Part shown: piece by piece, positions 43,235-52,671 of the stretch
Position numbering within the stretch: the stretch's first letter is position 1
Layout: each line of letters starts with the position of its first letter
Source of the DNA: DCFW01 sp963790715
GTDB taxonomy: Bacteria; Bacteroidota; Bacteroidia; Bacteroidales; Bacteroidaceae
Direction: 5' to 3'
Assembly: GCA_963790715.1 (NCBI GenBank)
Contig: CAWBPN010000011.1
Location: 1-64,000 of the forward strand
DNA: 64,000 nucleotides
Notes under the pieces: generated by a model
What the model was told of the DNA's origin: nothing
Database searches by the model: none
The model's input: the letters and a program-made list of their open reading frames with translations, nothing else
Translations under genes and position numbers: made by a program

Positions 43235-45072
43235 TGTTTAATAACGTCTTCCATTTTACTAATCACTTCAACAGCAGAGGTATACACCTTATCCATAGCC
43301 TCAAGAGGATCACCGGGAGCATAACGTGCATACTCGCATTGATCAAGCACTTTCAGGAAATCCTGCGTTAGGTCGTCAGCCGCACCGCGATTCTTCAATT
43401 CTGATTCTATATTATCTTTACTCAAGCGCGATACCGGAATACTGAGCTTGTCACTGGTGTATCCCCACAATGCACGCAAGACTTCATCATAAAATTCATT
43501 CTGTTTGCCGGCGGCCATCAACTTACCTGCATTCTTCATACGTTTGGTGGCAATCTTGTTAGCTTTCCTGTTGAGTGTTCTGGTTATGTTTGCATTATCG
43601 GCAAGCTTCTTGCGATATGAAACAAGTATAACGCCAAACAACAACAGAGGTATTATATACCACAAATAATATGCAATATTACCGAACATAACTTCATCAC
43701 GCGGTTTCAGTTTGACATCACCTGTCTTGATATAATGAATATCACGATTAAGCAACTTGGTTCCCGACGAGAATATGCCTGAAGAAGAATCGTTGTTATT
43801 ACCCTTTATAACCTTTACAGTAACACTATTCGACTTTATTGTCCGGTACTGATTAAGCCTGCTATCGAAATAAGTGAAGCTTACTCCAGAAATAGTAAAC
43901 GTGCCCGGATTATGCGGAATAGCCAAATACTCAATTGTTTTCGTACCTGATACTCCACCTGCACCCAAAGAAAACTGCTCGGAAGTCTTAGGATCGTATG
44001 TCTCAAAATCACTTGGGAAAGCCATAGTCGGCGGTGTAATCAACTTCATATTTCCTATACCTGATATAATCAACTTGACCGACAACGCATCATTGGTCTT
44101 AACCGTAGCATTGGCAGTAACAGCTTTTATTGAGAACACACCTACCCCACCGGAGAAATTGGCAGGTTGCTTACCCGGTAAAGCCCGTACATTGATGGTT
44201 AACGGAGGAGTAACAAGCTTCTTGGTTACCATTATTTGGCTCGTGCCGTTGAGTAACGCATCAAACGGATCGTTGGACGCTACATCTTTTACTACCGATG
44301 CATCGAAATGTGCAGAAGGTATTGTCAGTTTTCCGACCTGTTGCGGAAACAGAACAAACTGACGAAGAGTGGTGGCGTAATAAGTACTGCCCTTATAGTT
44401 TTCAGGCTTTAAAGAACTCGGTTGTGAAATTTGCATTTCCTGTGAATGGAACCCCTTGAAATCAGGCAACGTAACATTATTAAAGCCTTGTAACTGCACA
44501 CGCGTATATACCTTATATGTAAGAACCACAGCTTCTTGTTCATATACGTTGGTCTTACTAATTGTAGCCGTAACAAAGAGGTCTTTATTGCTTACACCTC
44601 TTCCACCGGAAGAATGCGAGATTATAGCACCGCCTCCCATCGAACCGCCGCCTGAATTACCACTTCCGTGTGAAGCATAAGAGCGACCGCCTCCTTTTAC
44701 CACACGTATAGTCACGGCACGCGATGACACGCCTCTGCCGTTTGCTACGGCACTAGCCGGAGAAACAGTATACGTACCGGGTCTGGATGCCATAACTGTA
44801 ATAGTGTATGTAATACTGCTTGATGAAGATGAACGTCCGTTGATAATTTGCATACTTGAATACGTAGATGAAAACGGACCTGCCAAAAGCTCCAATCCCC
44901 CCAAAGAAGGTTTGCGGAAGCCCTTAACATTATCGGTATTAATATTGTAAGATATTGAAAACTGTTCACCAACCGATGCTGTAGACGGAGCACTTACACT
45001 CATTCGTTGGGCAAAGACTGTCGTCTGAATAAGTAATAATGCCGTAAATATACTTAATAATCTCTTCTTCAT
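43231..45072 (-). CDS. batD: BatD: large exported protein of the aerotolerance operon
   Basis: This 613-residue protein has a signal peptide (MKKRLLSIFTALLLIQTTVFAQ). Repeated immunoglobulin-like β-domains of the BatD/DUF7616 family follow (for example VGEQFSISYNINTDNVKGF, ATISKTNVYEQEAVVLTYKVYT, LISGIGNMKLITPP). One membrane helix lies near residues 460-480 (YYLWYIIPLLLFGVILV). A cytoplasmic α-helical tail ends with KVYTSAVEVISKME. It has a Gly/Ser-rich loop at about 128-155. It probably forms a periplasmic scaffold with the BatA/BatB VWA proteins. Confidence 0.9.
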   Translation of the reverse strand: MKKRLLSIFTALLLIQTTVFAQRMSVSAPSTASVGEQFSISYNINTDNVKGFRKPSLGGLELLAGPFSSTYSSMQIINGRSSSSSSITYTITVMASRPGTYTVSPASAVANGRGVSSRAVTIRVVKGGGRSYASHGSGNSGGGSMGGGAIISHSSGGRGVSNKDLFVTATISKTNVYEQEAVVLTYKVYTRVQLQGFNNVTLPDFKGFHSQEMQISQPSSLKPENYKGSTYYATTLRQFVLFPQQVGKLTIPSAHFDASVVKDVASNDPFDALLNGTSQIMVTKKLVTPPLTINVRALPGKQPANFSGGVGVFSIKAVTANATVKTNDALSVKLIISGIGNMKLITPPTMAFPSDFETYDPKTSEQFSLGAGGVSGTKTIEYLAIPHNPGTFTISGVSFTYFDSRLNQYRTIKSNSVTVKVIKGNNNDSSSGIFSSGTKLLNRDIHYIKTGDVKLKPRDEVMFGNIAYYLWYIIPLLLFGVILVSYRKKLADNANITRTLNRKANKIATKRMKNAGKLMAAGKQNEFYDEVLRALWGYTSDKLSIPVSRLSKDNIESELKNRGAADDLTQDFLKVLDQCEYARYAPGDPLEAMDKVYTSAVEVISKMEDVIKH

Positions 45073-45094
45073 AATTCAATCTACATTTGAATAA

Positions 45095-45811
45095 CTACCA
45101 ATTCTTTTCAAGCTTGCGGTTGCCTGTCTGCACTTTACGATTCTTCTGTTGTGCATTACGTTCATCATCCAAAGCAGCATTCAACATCTGTTCGGCATTC
45201 TCCTTAGACATTTGATCTTTAGGTTGTTGCTGCTTGTTTTGTTGATTTTTATTTTGGTTATTATTCTTATTTTGATTTTTATTCTGGTCTTTATTTTGTT
45301 TATTCTTGTCCTTATTCTTATTTTTATCGTTCTTCTTATTCTTATTTTTGTTATTCTTGTTGTCCTGAGGTGGTTGTTGCTTTAACAGCTTCTGGCACAA
45401 AGCCAAATTATAACGTGTTTGATCATCGTGTGGATTATATCTCAAAGCCTGTTTATAAGCATTAATAGCTTGTTGATACTGCTGAGTCATCTGATAAATC
45501 TCACCTATATTATGAAAAGGTTTTGCCTTTTTCACCTTTATATCAGTCGTTTGAGCCGCCTTTTGAAATTGCGGAATAGCCTTCTTCACTTTGCCTTGCA
45601 TCATTAAAGCGTTGCCCAAGTTGAATTGCGCTTCAGTGGACTGATGATCTTTTTCTATAGCTTTACGATAAGAAATTTCAGCCTTGACAAATTGCCTTTG
45701 ATGAAACAATCTGTTACCCTGACGTATATAATCGCGCACATTTTGTGCATTGCCTATACACGTACAAGAAAGCAGAATAATTAAAAATATATATCTAATA
45801 TGTAACTTCAT
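45095..45811 (-). CDS. batC: BatC: TPR protein of the aerotolerance operon
   Basis: This 238-residue exported protein has a signal peptide with possible lipobox (LLSCTCIGNAQ). TPR motifs cover about residues 30-140 (AQFNLGNALMMQGKVKKAIPQF). A strongly biased Asn/Lys/Gln tract (about 147-200, DNKNNKNKNKKNDKNK-type) is encoded by A-rich simple repeats. The tail ends RKVQTGNRKLEKNW. The start overlaps the BatB stop by four bases. The low-complexity tract could vary in length by slippage without harming the TPR part. Confidence 0.88.
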   Translation of the reverse strand: MKLHIRYIFLIILLSCTCIGNAQNVRDYIRQGNRLFHQRQFVKAEISYRKAIEKDHQSTEAQFNLGNALMMQGKVKKAIPQFQKAAQTTDIKVKKAKPFHNIGEIYQMTQQYQQAINAYKQALRYNPHDDQTRYNLALCQKLLKQQPPQDNKNNKNKNKKNDKNKNKDKNKQNKDQNKNQNKNNNQNKNQQNKQQQPKDQMSKENAEQMLNAALDDERNAQQKNRKVQTGNRKLEKNW

Positions 45812-46827
45812 TTTTTTGAAAACAATTTTATATTCTTAAATAAAGGATCTTTCTTATCAAGCAATATTACATCAGCCATCAACAATAAAATGATAATAAT
45901 GGCAAAACCCTGAAACTGCTCGTCATATTCATCATACTGGCTCTCGGTCGATGATTTTGACAATTTATTAATTTCGTTGTGCAAAGCCTGCTGCGCACCA
46001 TCCGAATTATCCACATGTGCATATATGCCTTTACCGGCCTCAGCCAACTCTTTACACATATCTTCATCCAAATGAGTGATAACCGTTTTTCCGGTATTAT
46101 CGGTCAAATACTTACCTCCACCTATTGGAATGGGAGAACCTTGCGTTGAGCCAATACCCAGCACATTCACTTCGTATCCTTCTTTAGCGGCAGCTTTGGC
46201 AGCCTCAACAGCTCCTGGTTCATGGTTCTCACCGTCGGTAATGACAATGATAGCCTTGCCCACACCCTTTTGAGGAGTGAAACTATGTGAAGCCAAATCA
46301 ATGGCTTCGCCGATAGCCGTACCTTGCTCCTGTATCATACCTGGATTTATGGAATTAAGAAACATCTTTGCCGAGATATAATCACTCGTAATAGGCAATT
46401 GCGTGAAAGCAGTACCGGCAAAAACAACCAGTCCCACTTTATCCTGATCAAAACCGTCAACCATTTTTGACACCAGCATCTTTGCCCTGTCGAGACGGCT
46501 TGGAGTTACATCCTGTGCCAACATTGAATTGGATATATCCATCGCTATAATAACCTCAATACCGTTACGCTTAACTTTTTGCGTCTTCATGCCATATTGA
46601 GGACGTGCAAGCATAATGATTGCGCATCCGACAGCTGCCAACAACAAAAAGAACTTAATCCGAGGGCGCCACACTGATACTTCGGGCATCAACTGTGCCA
46701 GCAAATGTGGGTCGCCGTACGACTTCAGCCTCTTTCTACGAATGACGTTAGCAGAAACGAAAAGCAAAAACAATACGGGTAATGCTAATAATAAATATAA
46801 ATATTCAGGATTTGCGAATCTAAACAT
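45808..46827 (-). CDS. batB: BatB: VWA-domain membrane protein
   Basis: This 339-residue protein has N-terminal membrane segments (about 8-25 and 57-75), a von Willebrand A domain (about 85-300) and a C-terminal helix (FAIIIILLLMADVILLD). The metal-ion-dependent adhesion site is complete: DISNS (MAMDISNSMLAQD context), a central Thr in FTQLPITSD and Asp in VITDGENHE. It pairs with BatA upstream, 16 bases away. Confidence 0.93.
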   Translation of the reverse strand: MFRFANPEYLYLLLALPVLFLLFVSANVIRRKRLKSYGDPHLLAQLMPEVSVWRPRIKFFLLLAAVGCAIIMLARPQYGMKTQKVKRNGIEVIIAMDISNSMLAQDVTPSRLDRAKMLVSKMVDGFDQDKVGLVVFAGTAFTQLPITSDYISAKMFLNSINPGMIQEQGTAIGEAIDLASHSFTPQKGVGKAIIVITDGENHEPGAVEAAKAAAKEGYEVNVLGIGSTQGSPIPIGGGKYLTDNTGKTVITHLDEDMCKELAEAGKGIYAHVDNSDGAQQALHNEINKLSKSSTESQYDEYDEQFQGFAIIIILLLMADVILLDKKDPLFKNIKLFSKK

Positions 46828-46843
46828 AATTACCTTTTTTAAA

Positions 46844-47827
46844 TCATGGAATCTTCTTTAAAAGAGTGTTCCTTAATATTACTTCCAACAACAAGCTTAG
46901 CAAAAGCAACAGTGCAAACGGTTGATAAGCTTCTTCACGGCGAACAAACGATTGCGAACGCATCTTTGTCTTCTCCATCTTATCTATCTGCTGATATATT
47001 CTTTTCAACTTTTCGGTATTGGATGCACGATAATACACGCCACCGGTTTCATCGGCTATCTGGCGCAATGTTACTTCATCTATCACAACAGGTAAATTGA
47101 CATATTGGGTACCTAGCGGAGTTGGCATAGGATAACGGGCATAACCGTTAGTGCCGACACCTATAGTATATACACGAATACCGAATTTACGAGCTATCTC
47201 GGCGGCAGTTAACGGAGAAATATCTCCACTGTTATTGGAACCGTCGGTCAGCAAAATTATAATCTTCGACTTAGCCTTACTTGCGCGTAACTTGGCAACT
47301 GCATCCGCAATACCCATTCCAATAGCAGTACCGTCGTCAACCGCGCCGCATTGAACACCCTGAAAAAGATTAAGCAACACTGAATGGTCTACCGTAAGCG
47401 GACATTGCGTAAACGCATGGCCGGCAAATATAACCAGTCCGATATTATCATTAGGTCTGCCGTTGATGAATTCAGCGCCAACACTCTTTGCCGCCAACAA
47501 CCGATTCGGATGCAAATCCTCAGAAAGCATACTGGTGGAAACATCTATCGCCATCATAATATCTATACCCTGGCTTTCGGAATTCTTCCAACTGTTGGTA
47601 TATTGCGGACGCGCTAATATAATGACTAACAACGCGTAAGAAATAACCCTCAGAGCAAACGGCACATGTAACAAATATATTCTTATACTCTTGGGTGCCT
47701 GACGGTATACGTTCATATCCGACACCTGAAGAGAAGCATCTTTTCTTTGTTGATAAAAGATATACCATATTACGTACGGTATGATCAACAACAGTAAAAA
47801 TAAATATCCTTTTTCTGCAAATATCAT
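46844..47827 (-). CDS. batA: BatA: VWA-domain membrane protein
   Basis: This 327-residue protein has the same layout as BatB: two N-terminal membrane segments, a VWA domain with MIDAS DVSTSM, FTQCPLTVD and LLTDGSNNSGD, and a C-terminal membrane helix (FALLLLLSLLLEVIL). The MIDAS site points to metal-dependent protein binding. BatA and BatB are adjacent paralogues. Confidence 0.93.
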   Translation of the reverse strand: MIFAEKGYLFLLLLIIPYVIWYIFYQQRKDASLQVSDMNVYRQAPKSIRIYLLHVPFALRVISYALLVIILARPQYTNSWKNSESQGIDIMMAIDVSTSMLSEDLHPNRLLAAKSVGAEFINGRPNDNIGLVIFAGHAFTQCPLTVDHSVLLNLFQGVQCGAVDDGTAIGMGIADAVAKLRASKAKSKIIILLTDGSNNSGDISPLTAAEIARKFGIRVYTIGVGTNGYARYPMPTPLGTQYVNLPVVIDEVTLRQIADETGGVYYRASNTEKLKRIYQQIDKMEKTKMRSQSFVRREEAYQPFALLLLLSLLLEVILRNTLLKKIP

Positions 47828-47839
47828 TTCTCTTTACCT

Positions 47840-48946
47840 TTATATCAAATCAATTATACGAACAACGATATATGCCAAACCCAATCCTATAATAACGGAA
47901 CTTGCGGTGATAGTAAGGATCAACGCCATACGCGATTTACGCGAGCGTTTCTCTTCCACCGTATATTCCACAGGTTGTACTTTCTGAACAGGAGCATCTG
48001 CTTGCCTCGTTTCATTGATAAACGATACAGCACTCACCAAGTTGTAATCGTTCTCATTAAGCATGGCTGCATGCTTGGCAAACTTAACCAAATCGGCAGT
48101 CTGAAAAAGCATCTTCAAGTCATTAAACGTATCTTTGCTTTCTTTCATTGCCATCAACCTCTCAATAATCTCGTTGGATGTCATCTCCTTTGCATTGAAG
48201 CCAAAACGGTCTTTAATATAAGTTCGCAGTGCATCCGTCAAAGCAGTATAATACTCCTTTTGCTGAGCTTGCTCAACGACCTTGCCACCTTCCGATTTCA
48301 GACTTTCGATTTGCTGCAACGCCTTTTTATCAGGAGGTGTAATGGATATGATCCTAATCTTGTGAAGTATAGGCTTATTATCCCTTAATCGCAATGAACA
48401 ATAAACTATCAGAATAACTAATATGACTATCAAGAATGAAAAAAATACCAATGCCGACCAATCAGACCATGCAAACGGCGGTCTCATCACATCCTTTGGA
48501 GGATAAAACTGATTAGGATGCTTCACATCTACCGGGACGGAATATACTTTGAACGAAAGCGGACGTGTATAATACTTCTTATTATTTACTATCACTCCAA
48601 ACGGAGGAATGTAATATAATCCCGAATCAATTGAAGATATGATATAATCATAAGAAACTTCCTTACGCTGGTTGTTGTTGAGATACTGTGTAGCACCGGC
48701 ATGCATCTCGATGAAATCGACATGAGACGTAATGGTATCCCTGAAACTCGGAAAAGCCACCTTATCCTTTATTCCGCAACTTACCTTAACCGTAATCTTC
48801 GATTGCTCGCCGATAAACCTTTGCGCGGAGTCAATCCTCGCTTCCAACACTACTGATTGAGCATAAGACGATTGGGCAAACAGGAACACCGTCAATACCG
48901 AAACAATTCCTATCCAATTCTTATACTTTAATATTTTTAGTTTCAT
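47840..48946 (-). CDS. Bat-operon membrane protein (BatX-like)
   Basis: This 368-residue protein has a signal peptide (about 12-30, ending SSYAQS), a periplasmic β-domain (about 31-165; VKVSCGIKDKVAFPSFRDTI) and a membrane helix (about 170-195). A cytoplasmic α-helical domain carries YYTALTDALRTYIKDRFGFNAKEMTSNEII, like the tail of BatD, and a last membrane helix lies near the C-terminus. This is the usual layout of the uncharacterised protein between the DUF58 and BatA genes. It probably helps assemble the VWA complex; this is inferred. Confidence 0.8.
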   Translation of the reverse strand: MKLKILKYKNWIGIVSVLTVFLFAQSSYAQSVVLEARIDSAQRFIGEQSKITVKVSCGIKDKVAFPSFRDTITSHVDFIEMHAGATQYLNNNQRKEVSYDYIISSIDSGLYYIPPFGVIVNNKKYYTRPLSFKVYSVPVDVKHPNQFYPPKDVMRPPFAWSDWSALVFFSFLIVILVILIVYCSLRLRDNKPILHKIRIISITPPDKKALQQIESLKSEGGKVVEQAQQKEYYTALTDALRTYIKDRFGFNAKEMTSNEIIERLMAMKESKDTFNDLKMLFQTADLVKFAKHAAMLNENDYNLVSAVSFINETRQADAPVQKVQPVEYTVEEKRSRKSRMALILTITASSVIIGLGLAYIVVRIIDLI

Positions 48947-48956
48947 ATATCGTCAG

Positions 48957-49826
48957 TTAACTCCTCATTTTAAACAGAGCCATCAATGCTTTTACATAAT
49001 CCTGATCCGTGCGAACGGAAATGTAATCAACATTACTCTTTTTAAAGACATCATCCAAATAACCCTGCTTACGCTTCCACCATTCTCTATGCATTACTCT
49101 TACAGCGCGCGAAGACGTATCCACCCATTGTTCATGACCTGTTTCGGCATCACGCATCTTTATCAATCCTATTGGCGGCAGTTCCGCTACACGGCGGTCG
49201 TACACCTGAATGGCAACAACATCGTGCTTACGGTTGGCAATGGTCAGCGGATTCTTAAACGATTTGTTATCTATAAAATCACTTATAACAAACGCCGTAC
49301 AATGCCGCTTAACCAAATCGGTAAAATATTTAAGCCCCAACCCGATATCAGTTTTACGGCTTTGCGGTTGAAAATCAATAAGTTCGCGAATAATATAAAG
49401 AATATGCTTGCGTCCTTTTTTAGGAGGAATATATTTCTCAATACGGTCGGAGAAAAAGATAACACCGATCTTATCGTTATTTGTAATTGCCGAAAATGCC
49501 AATGTTGCAGCTATCTCGGTAACCATATCCTTCTTAAACTGTTTGATCGTTCCAAACTCAAGACTTCCGGAAATATCTATAAGCAACATCACCGTAAGTT
49601 CGCGTTCTTCCTCAAACACCTTAATATAAGGACGATTGAAACGTGCCGTGACATTCCAATCTATATCACGAATGTCATCTCCATATTGATATTCACGAAC
49701 TTCAGCAAAAGCCATGCCACGCCCCTTGAATGCAGAATGATACTCACCTGCAAAAATGTTTTGAGACAAGCTTTTAGTCTTAATCTCAATCTGGCGTACA
49801 CGTTTTAAAAGTTCTATAGCATCCAT
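48957..49826 (-). CDS. DUF58 protein
   Basis: This 289-residue cytoplasmic protein shows the DUF58 hallmark GRGMAFAEVREYQYGDDIRDIDWN (about 35-58). A VWA-like fold follows with LLIDISGSLEFGT, STRVQ-type loops and FVISDFID. It lies between MoxR and the Bat proteins, five bases after moxR. DUF58 proteins are thought to act with MoxR ATPases and VWA proteins as a chaperone-like or metal-insertion system; no direct activity is established. Confidence 0.9.
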   Translation of the reverse strand: MDAIELLKRVRQIEIKTKSLSQNIFAGEYHSAFKGRGMAFAEVREYQYGDDIRDIDWNVTARFNRPYIKVFEEERELTVMLLIDISGSLEFGTIKQFKKDMVTEIAATLAFSAITNNDKIGVIFFSDRIEKYIPPKKGRKHILYIIRELIDFQPQSRKTDIGLGLKYFTDLVKRHCTAFVISDFIDNKSFKNPLTIANRKHDVVAIQVYDRRVAELPPIGLIKMRDAETGHEQWVDTSSRAVRVMHREWWKRKQGYLDDVFKKSNVDYISVRTDQDYVKALMALFKMRS

Positions 49827-49831
49827 ATCGA

Positions 49832-50827
49832 TCAGGGCACTTCAACCTTATTCAATATTTTGCTTACTATCTCATCCGGAGTAACATTTGATGCTTCAGC
49901 TTCGTATGTTAAACCTATACGATGACGCAATACGTCATGAGCTACGGCACGAACATCTTCAGGAATTACATAACCTCTACGCTTAATGAATGCATAAGTG
50001 CGTGCACCTAAAGCCAAATTTATTGAAGCACGTGGTGACCCTCCGAAATTAATCAAGTCCTTAAGTTCTTTCAAGCCGTATTTTTCAGGATAACGGGTCG
50101 CAAATACTATATCAACGATGTATTGTTCTATCTTTTCATCAATATAAACTTCACGAACTATCTCGCGGGCTTTTATGATGTCATCGCTACTGATAACGGG
50201 TGAAACAGTCATTTTAGCATCACCGATGTTCTCGCGAAGAATCAGTTTTTCTTCATCCGGTTGAGGATAATCAATGACAACCTTCAACATGAAACGATCG
50301 ACCTGAGCTTCAGGTAACTGATAAGTACCTTCCTGTTCAATAGGGTTTTGAGTTGCCAACACCAGGAACGGATCCGGCAACTTAAAAGTCTCCTTGCTCA
50401 ACGTCACCTGACGTTCCTGCATGGCTTCAAGTAAAGCACTCTGAACCTTTGCAGGCGCACGGTTAATTTCATCTGCCAATATGAAATTAGCAAAAATAGG
50501 ACCTTTCTTTACAACGAAAGATTCGTCTTTCTGGCTATATATCATTGTACCGACAACATCGGCCGGCAACAAATCCGGTGTAAACTGTATTCTGTTATAT
50601 TTGCAATCGATAAGAGACGCTAAAGTCTTGATTGCCAAAGTTTTTGCTAATCCAGGAACACCTTCAAGAAGTACGTGGCCGTTGGAAAGCAAACCAATTA
50701 ATAAAGACTCAATCAGATGTTTTTGTCCGACAATAACCTGATTCATTCCTGTTGTCAAATTAGTGACAAAAGCACTTTGTTGTTCAATTCGTTCGTTTAA
50801 AGCACGAATATCAATCGATTCAACCAT
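49832..50827 (-). CDS. MoxR-family AAA+ ATPase
   Basis: This 331-residue ATPase is the first gene of the bat operon. Walker A is GVPGLAKT (residues about 55-62). Walker B is LADEINRAP, followed by LLEAMQERQVTL and the sensor TQNPIEQEGTYQLPEAQVDRF. The C-terminal lid (AAA_lid_2) contains GGSPRASINLALGARTYA. MoxR ATPases remodel partner proteins together with VWA-domain proteins, which are encoded downstream here. Confidence 0.95.
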   Translation of the reverse strand: MVESIDIRALNERIEQQSAFVTNLTTGMNQVIVGQKHLIESLLIGLLSNGHVLLEGVPGLAKTLAIKTLASLIDCKYNRIQFTPDLLPADVVGTMIYSQKDESFVVKKGPIFANFILADEINRAPAKVQSALLEAMQERQVTLSKETFKLPDPFLVLATQNPIEQEGTYQLPEAQVDRFMLKVVIDYPQPDEEKLILRENIGDAKMTVSPVISSDDIIKAREIVREVYIDEKIEQYIVDIVFATRYPEKYGLKELKDLINFGGSPRASINLALGARTYAFIKRRGYVIPEDVRAVAHDVLRHRIGLTYEAEASNVTPDEIVSKILNKVEVP

Positions 50828-50873
50828 ACTGTTTATATTTTTATGTTATATTTCCTTGTTAATTTAACGATGC

Positions 50874-50904
50874 CAAAAGTACAGTATAAAAACAATTATG
50901 CAAA
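50874..50904 (-). promoter_or_regulatory. Promoter of the bat operon
   Basis: Minus-strand TTTG (plus 50901-50904), 19-bp spacer, exact TACTTTTG (plus 50874-50881). The leader is about 40 bases. Confidence 0.65.
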
Positions 50905-50956
50905 CTAAAATTCACTAAAAAACGATGCAAAACGTTTATAGTTAATATAAAAAAAA

Positions 50957-52381
50957 TTATTTAACAATTTTAGGTAGTTTAATCTTCATTCCGGCTTTCA
51001 CATCCGAAGGGTCGGATATCTTATTTTTATTGTATTGGGCAATAACTGTCCAATAAGATTTTGACCCATAATATTTCTTTGCCAAAGAGAAGATTGTTTG
51101 TCCTTTTTGCAACGTAACAGTCTGCATGGTGCCCGATACCTTATGACCGGCTATCGTTTTTATCTTTTCTGTCTTTTTTTCTTTCTCTACTTGCGGTTCT
51201 TGTTCCTTTTGCTTCTTTTCTTTATGCTGCGCCTTATTTTCAGCAGCTTTACCTTCATCGTGCTTCGATGCCGGTTTCTTATTCTCAACTTCCTTTTGCG
51301 CAGTCTTGTTTTCAGCAGCATTGACATTATTGGCACTGTCAATCCTTTCCTGCTGTTGGCGTAATTCCGCATCTGTCAAAAGGCGATGCAACATTACAAT
51401 AGAATCGTCAAGCGACATGGCAGGTTTCGGAGCCACTTTTGCTTTCTTATTCATAACCGTATCACCGACAACGGCTTTAGGTTGCAGCTGCCTGTTAAGT
51501 AACTGAGGATAACAGAAATATATAATTGCTCCACCTATTACTACTACTAATAACAACGTCAGAGTAATGGCGAAATGCAATGAATAATTGGCAGGCGCAT
51601 TGGTCTTGGTAAATGCATCGTCAGATGAACCGTTAGCTTCTTCCTCTTGAGACCTTAGTCGCTCTTTTTCCAATTCTTTAATTACCTCTTCTTCATCAGA
51701 TTCGCCTTCCTTAGCTTTACTTACAGGAGTTTCTACAGCTTGTGGCTTATCTTCTATTTTCTCCTCAACGTTCTCTTTTATTTTATCATCTGCTTTTTCT
51801 TCAGCAACATTTTCTTTTGGTTCTTCAACTATAGGTTTTTCTTCTACAAGTGACTCTTCATCATGCGATTCGTCTTCAGCCATTTCCTCAACTTTACCTT
51901 CAGCTACACCCTCTTTTTGTTCTTCGCTTACAGGAGTTTCTTCCGCTGCGAACTCAATTGTAGGCGCTTCACCTGCAGTTTCGCTTCCAGCTGCATTTTC
52001 TGTTGTGTTTTCTTGAATCTGCTGTTCTTTATCCGCTTCATTCAAATTATCGAAACTAACGCCTTCATTCAAAACTACAGTCTCAAAATCGGCAAAAGGT
52101 TTATTGATAATGTCGCGAATTGTAGGTTCCGGTATAAACGTAATTTTTTGATGCCCGTTAGCAGTACGTCCGTTAGCATCTGCGCCAACACCTTCCGCAT
52201 TGTCTACTTCAATGATTTTGAATGTGCCGAATCCTTTTACCTTTACATATTTTTCTTCATGTAAAGCCTCTTGTATCAAATTAAAGAAAGTCTTTAAAAA
52301 ACTCTCTGCATTATTTTGTCCGATATGCGTTTTTTCAACCAGCAAACCTGCAATACGTTGCGTCAAAATTTTCTCGTCCAT
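50957..52381 (-). CDS. HU-like DNA-binding domain fused to a membrane segment and LysM domain
   Basis: This 474-residue protein has an N-terminal HU/IHF-like domain (about 1-95; LKTFFNLIQEALHEEKYVKV, KGFGTFKIIEV, PEPTIRDIINKPF). A long acidic, Glu/Val-rich linker (about 120-260) follows. One membrane helix (about 268-290, HFAITLTLLLVVVIGGAIIY) leads to a Lys/Glu-rich periplasmic linker. A C-terminal LysM domain binds peptidoglycan (about 421-470; GQTIFSLAKKYYGSKSYW). The layout predicts a protein with a cytoplasmic DNA-binding end and a periplasmic wall-binding end. It directly follows a free HU gene by eight bases. Confidence 0.88.
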   Translation of the reverse strand: MDEKILTQRIAGLLVEKTHIGQNNAESFLKTFFNLIQEALHEEKYVKVKGFGTFKIIEVDNAEGVGADANGRTANGHQKITFIPEPTIRDIINKPFADFETVVLNEGVSFDNLNEADKEQQIQENTTENAAGSETAGEAPTIEFAAEETPVSEEQKEGVAEGKVEEMAEDESHDEESLVEEKPIVEEPKENVAEEKADDKIKENVEEKIEDKPQAVETPVSKAKEGESDEEEVIKELEKERLRSQEEEANGSSDDAFTKTNAPANYSLHFAITLTLLLVVVIGGAIIYFCYPQLLNRQLQPKAVVGDTVMNKKAKVAPKPAMSLDDSIVMLHRLLTDAELRQQQERIDSANNVNAAENKTAQKEVENKKPASKHDEGKAAENKAQHKEKKQKEQEPQVEKEKKTEKIKTIAGHKVSGTMQTVTLQKGQTIFSLAKKYYGSKSYWTVIAQYNKNKISDPSDVKAGMKIKLPKIVK

Positions 52382-52389
52382 AGGTATTA

Positions 52390-52662
52390 TTATTTAAACA
52401 AATCTTTAAATTGAGCCGACGGTTTAAAGCCGACAGCTAATTTAGGAGGAATAAGCATTCGCTGCTGAGTTGAAGAGTTTACAAGAACCTGTTCAACCTT
52501 TTTCTCAACTCCGAACGTTCCGAAATTTTGAATGACAACACTATTGCCTTTTACCAACTCATCAGTAACGACTGAACACAAATCGGAAACCAACGTTGAC
52601 GTTTCCTCTTCGCTATAACCCAGTCGTGATGATAATTCATCAATAAATTCTTTGCTATTCAT
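52390..52662 (-). CDS. HU-family DNA-binding protein
   Basis: This 90-residue protein is a full-length HU/IHF-type histone-like protein. It has the N-terminal helical dimer part (NSKEFIDELSSRLGYSEEETS) and the β-arm region with NFGTFGVEKK and the PPKLAVGFKPSAQFKDLF tail. It differs from major HU in the arm, so it may have a special role. It lies between rimO and the membrane HU/LysM gene in one operon. Confidence 0.9.
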   Translation of the reverse strand: MNSKEFIDELSSRLGYSEEETSTLVSDLCSVVTDELVKGNSVVIQNFGTFGVEKKVEQVLVNSSTQQRMLIPPKLAVGFKPSAQFKDLFK

Positions 52663-52671
52663 AATAATACA

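Noticed and set aside
45149..45385. Hydrophobic 78-codon frame on the plus strand
   Set aside because: It is the antisense of the Asn/Lys-rich tract of BatC, which automatically gives Leu/Ile/Phe codons.
49089..49808. Long open frame of 239 codons opposite the DUF58 gene
   Set aside because: It is antisense to a well-conserved gene, and its translation has no recognisable domain.
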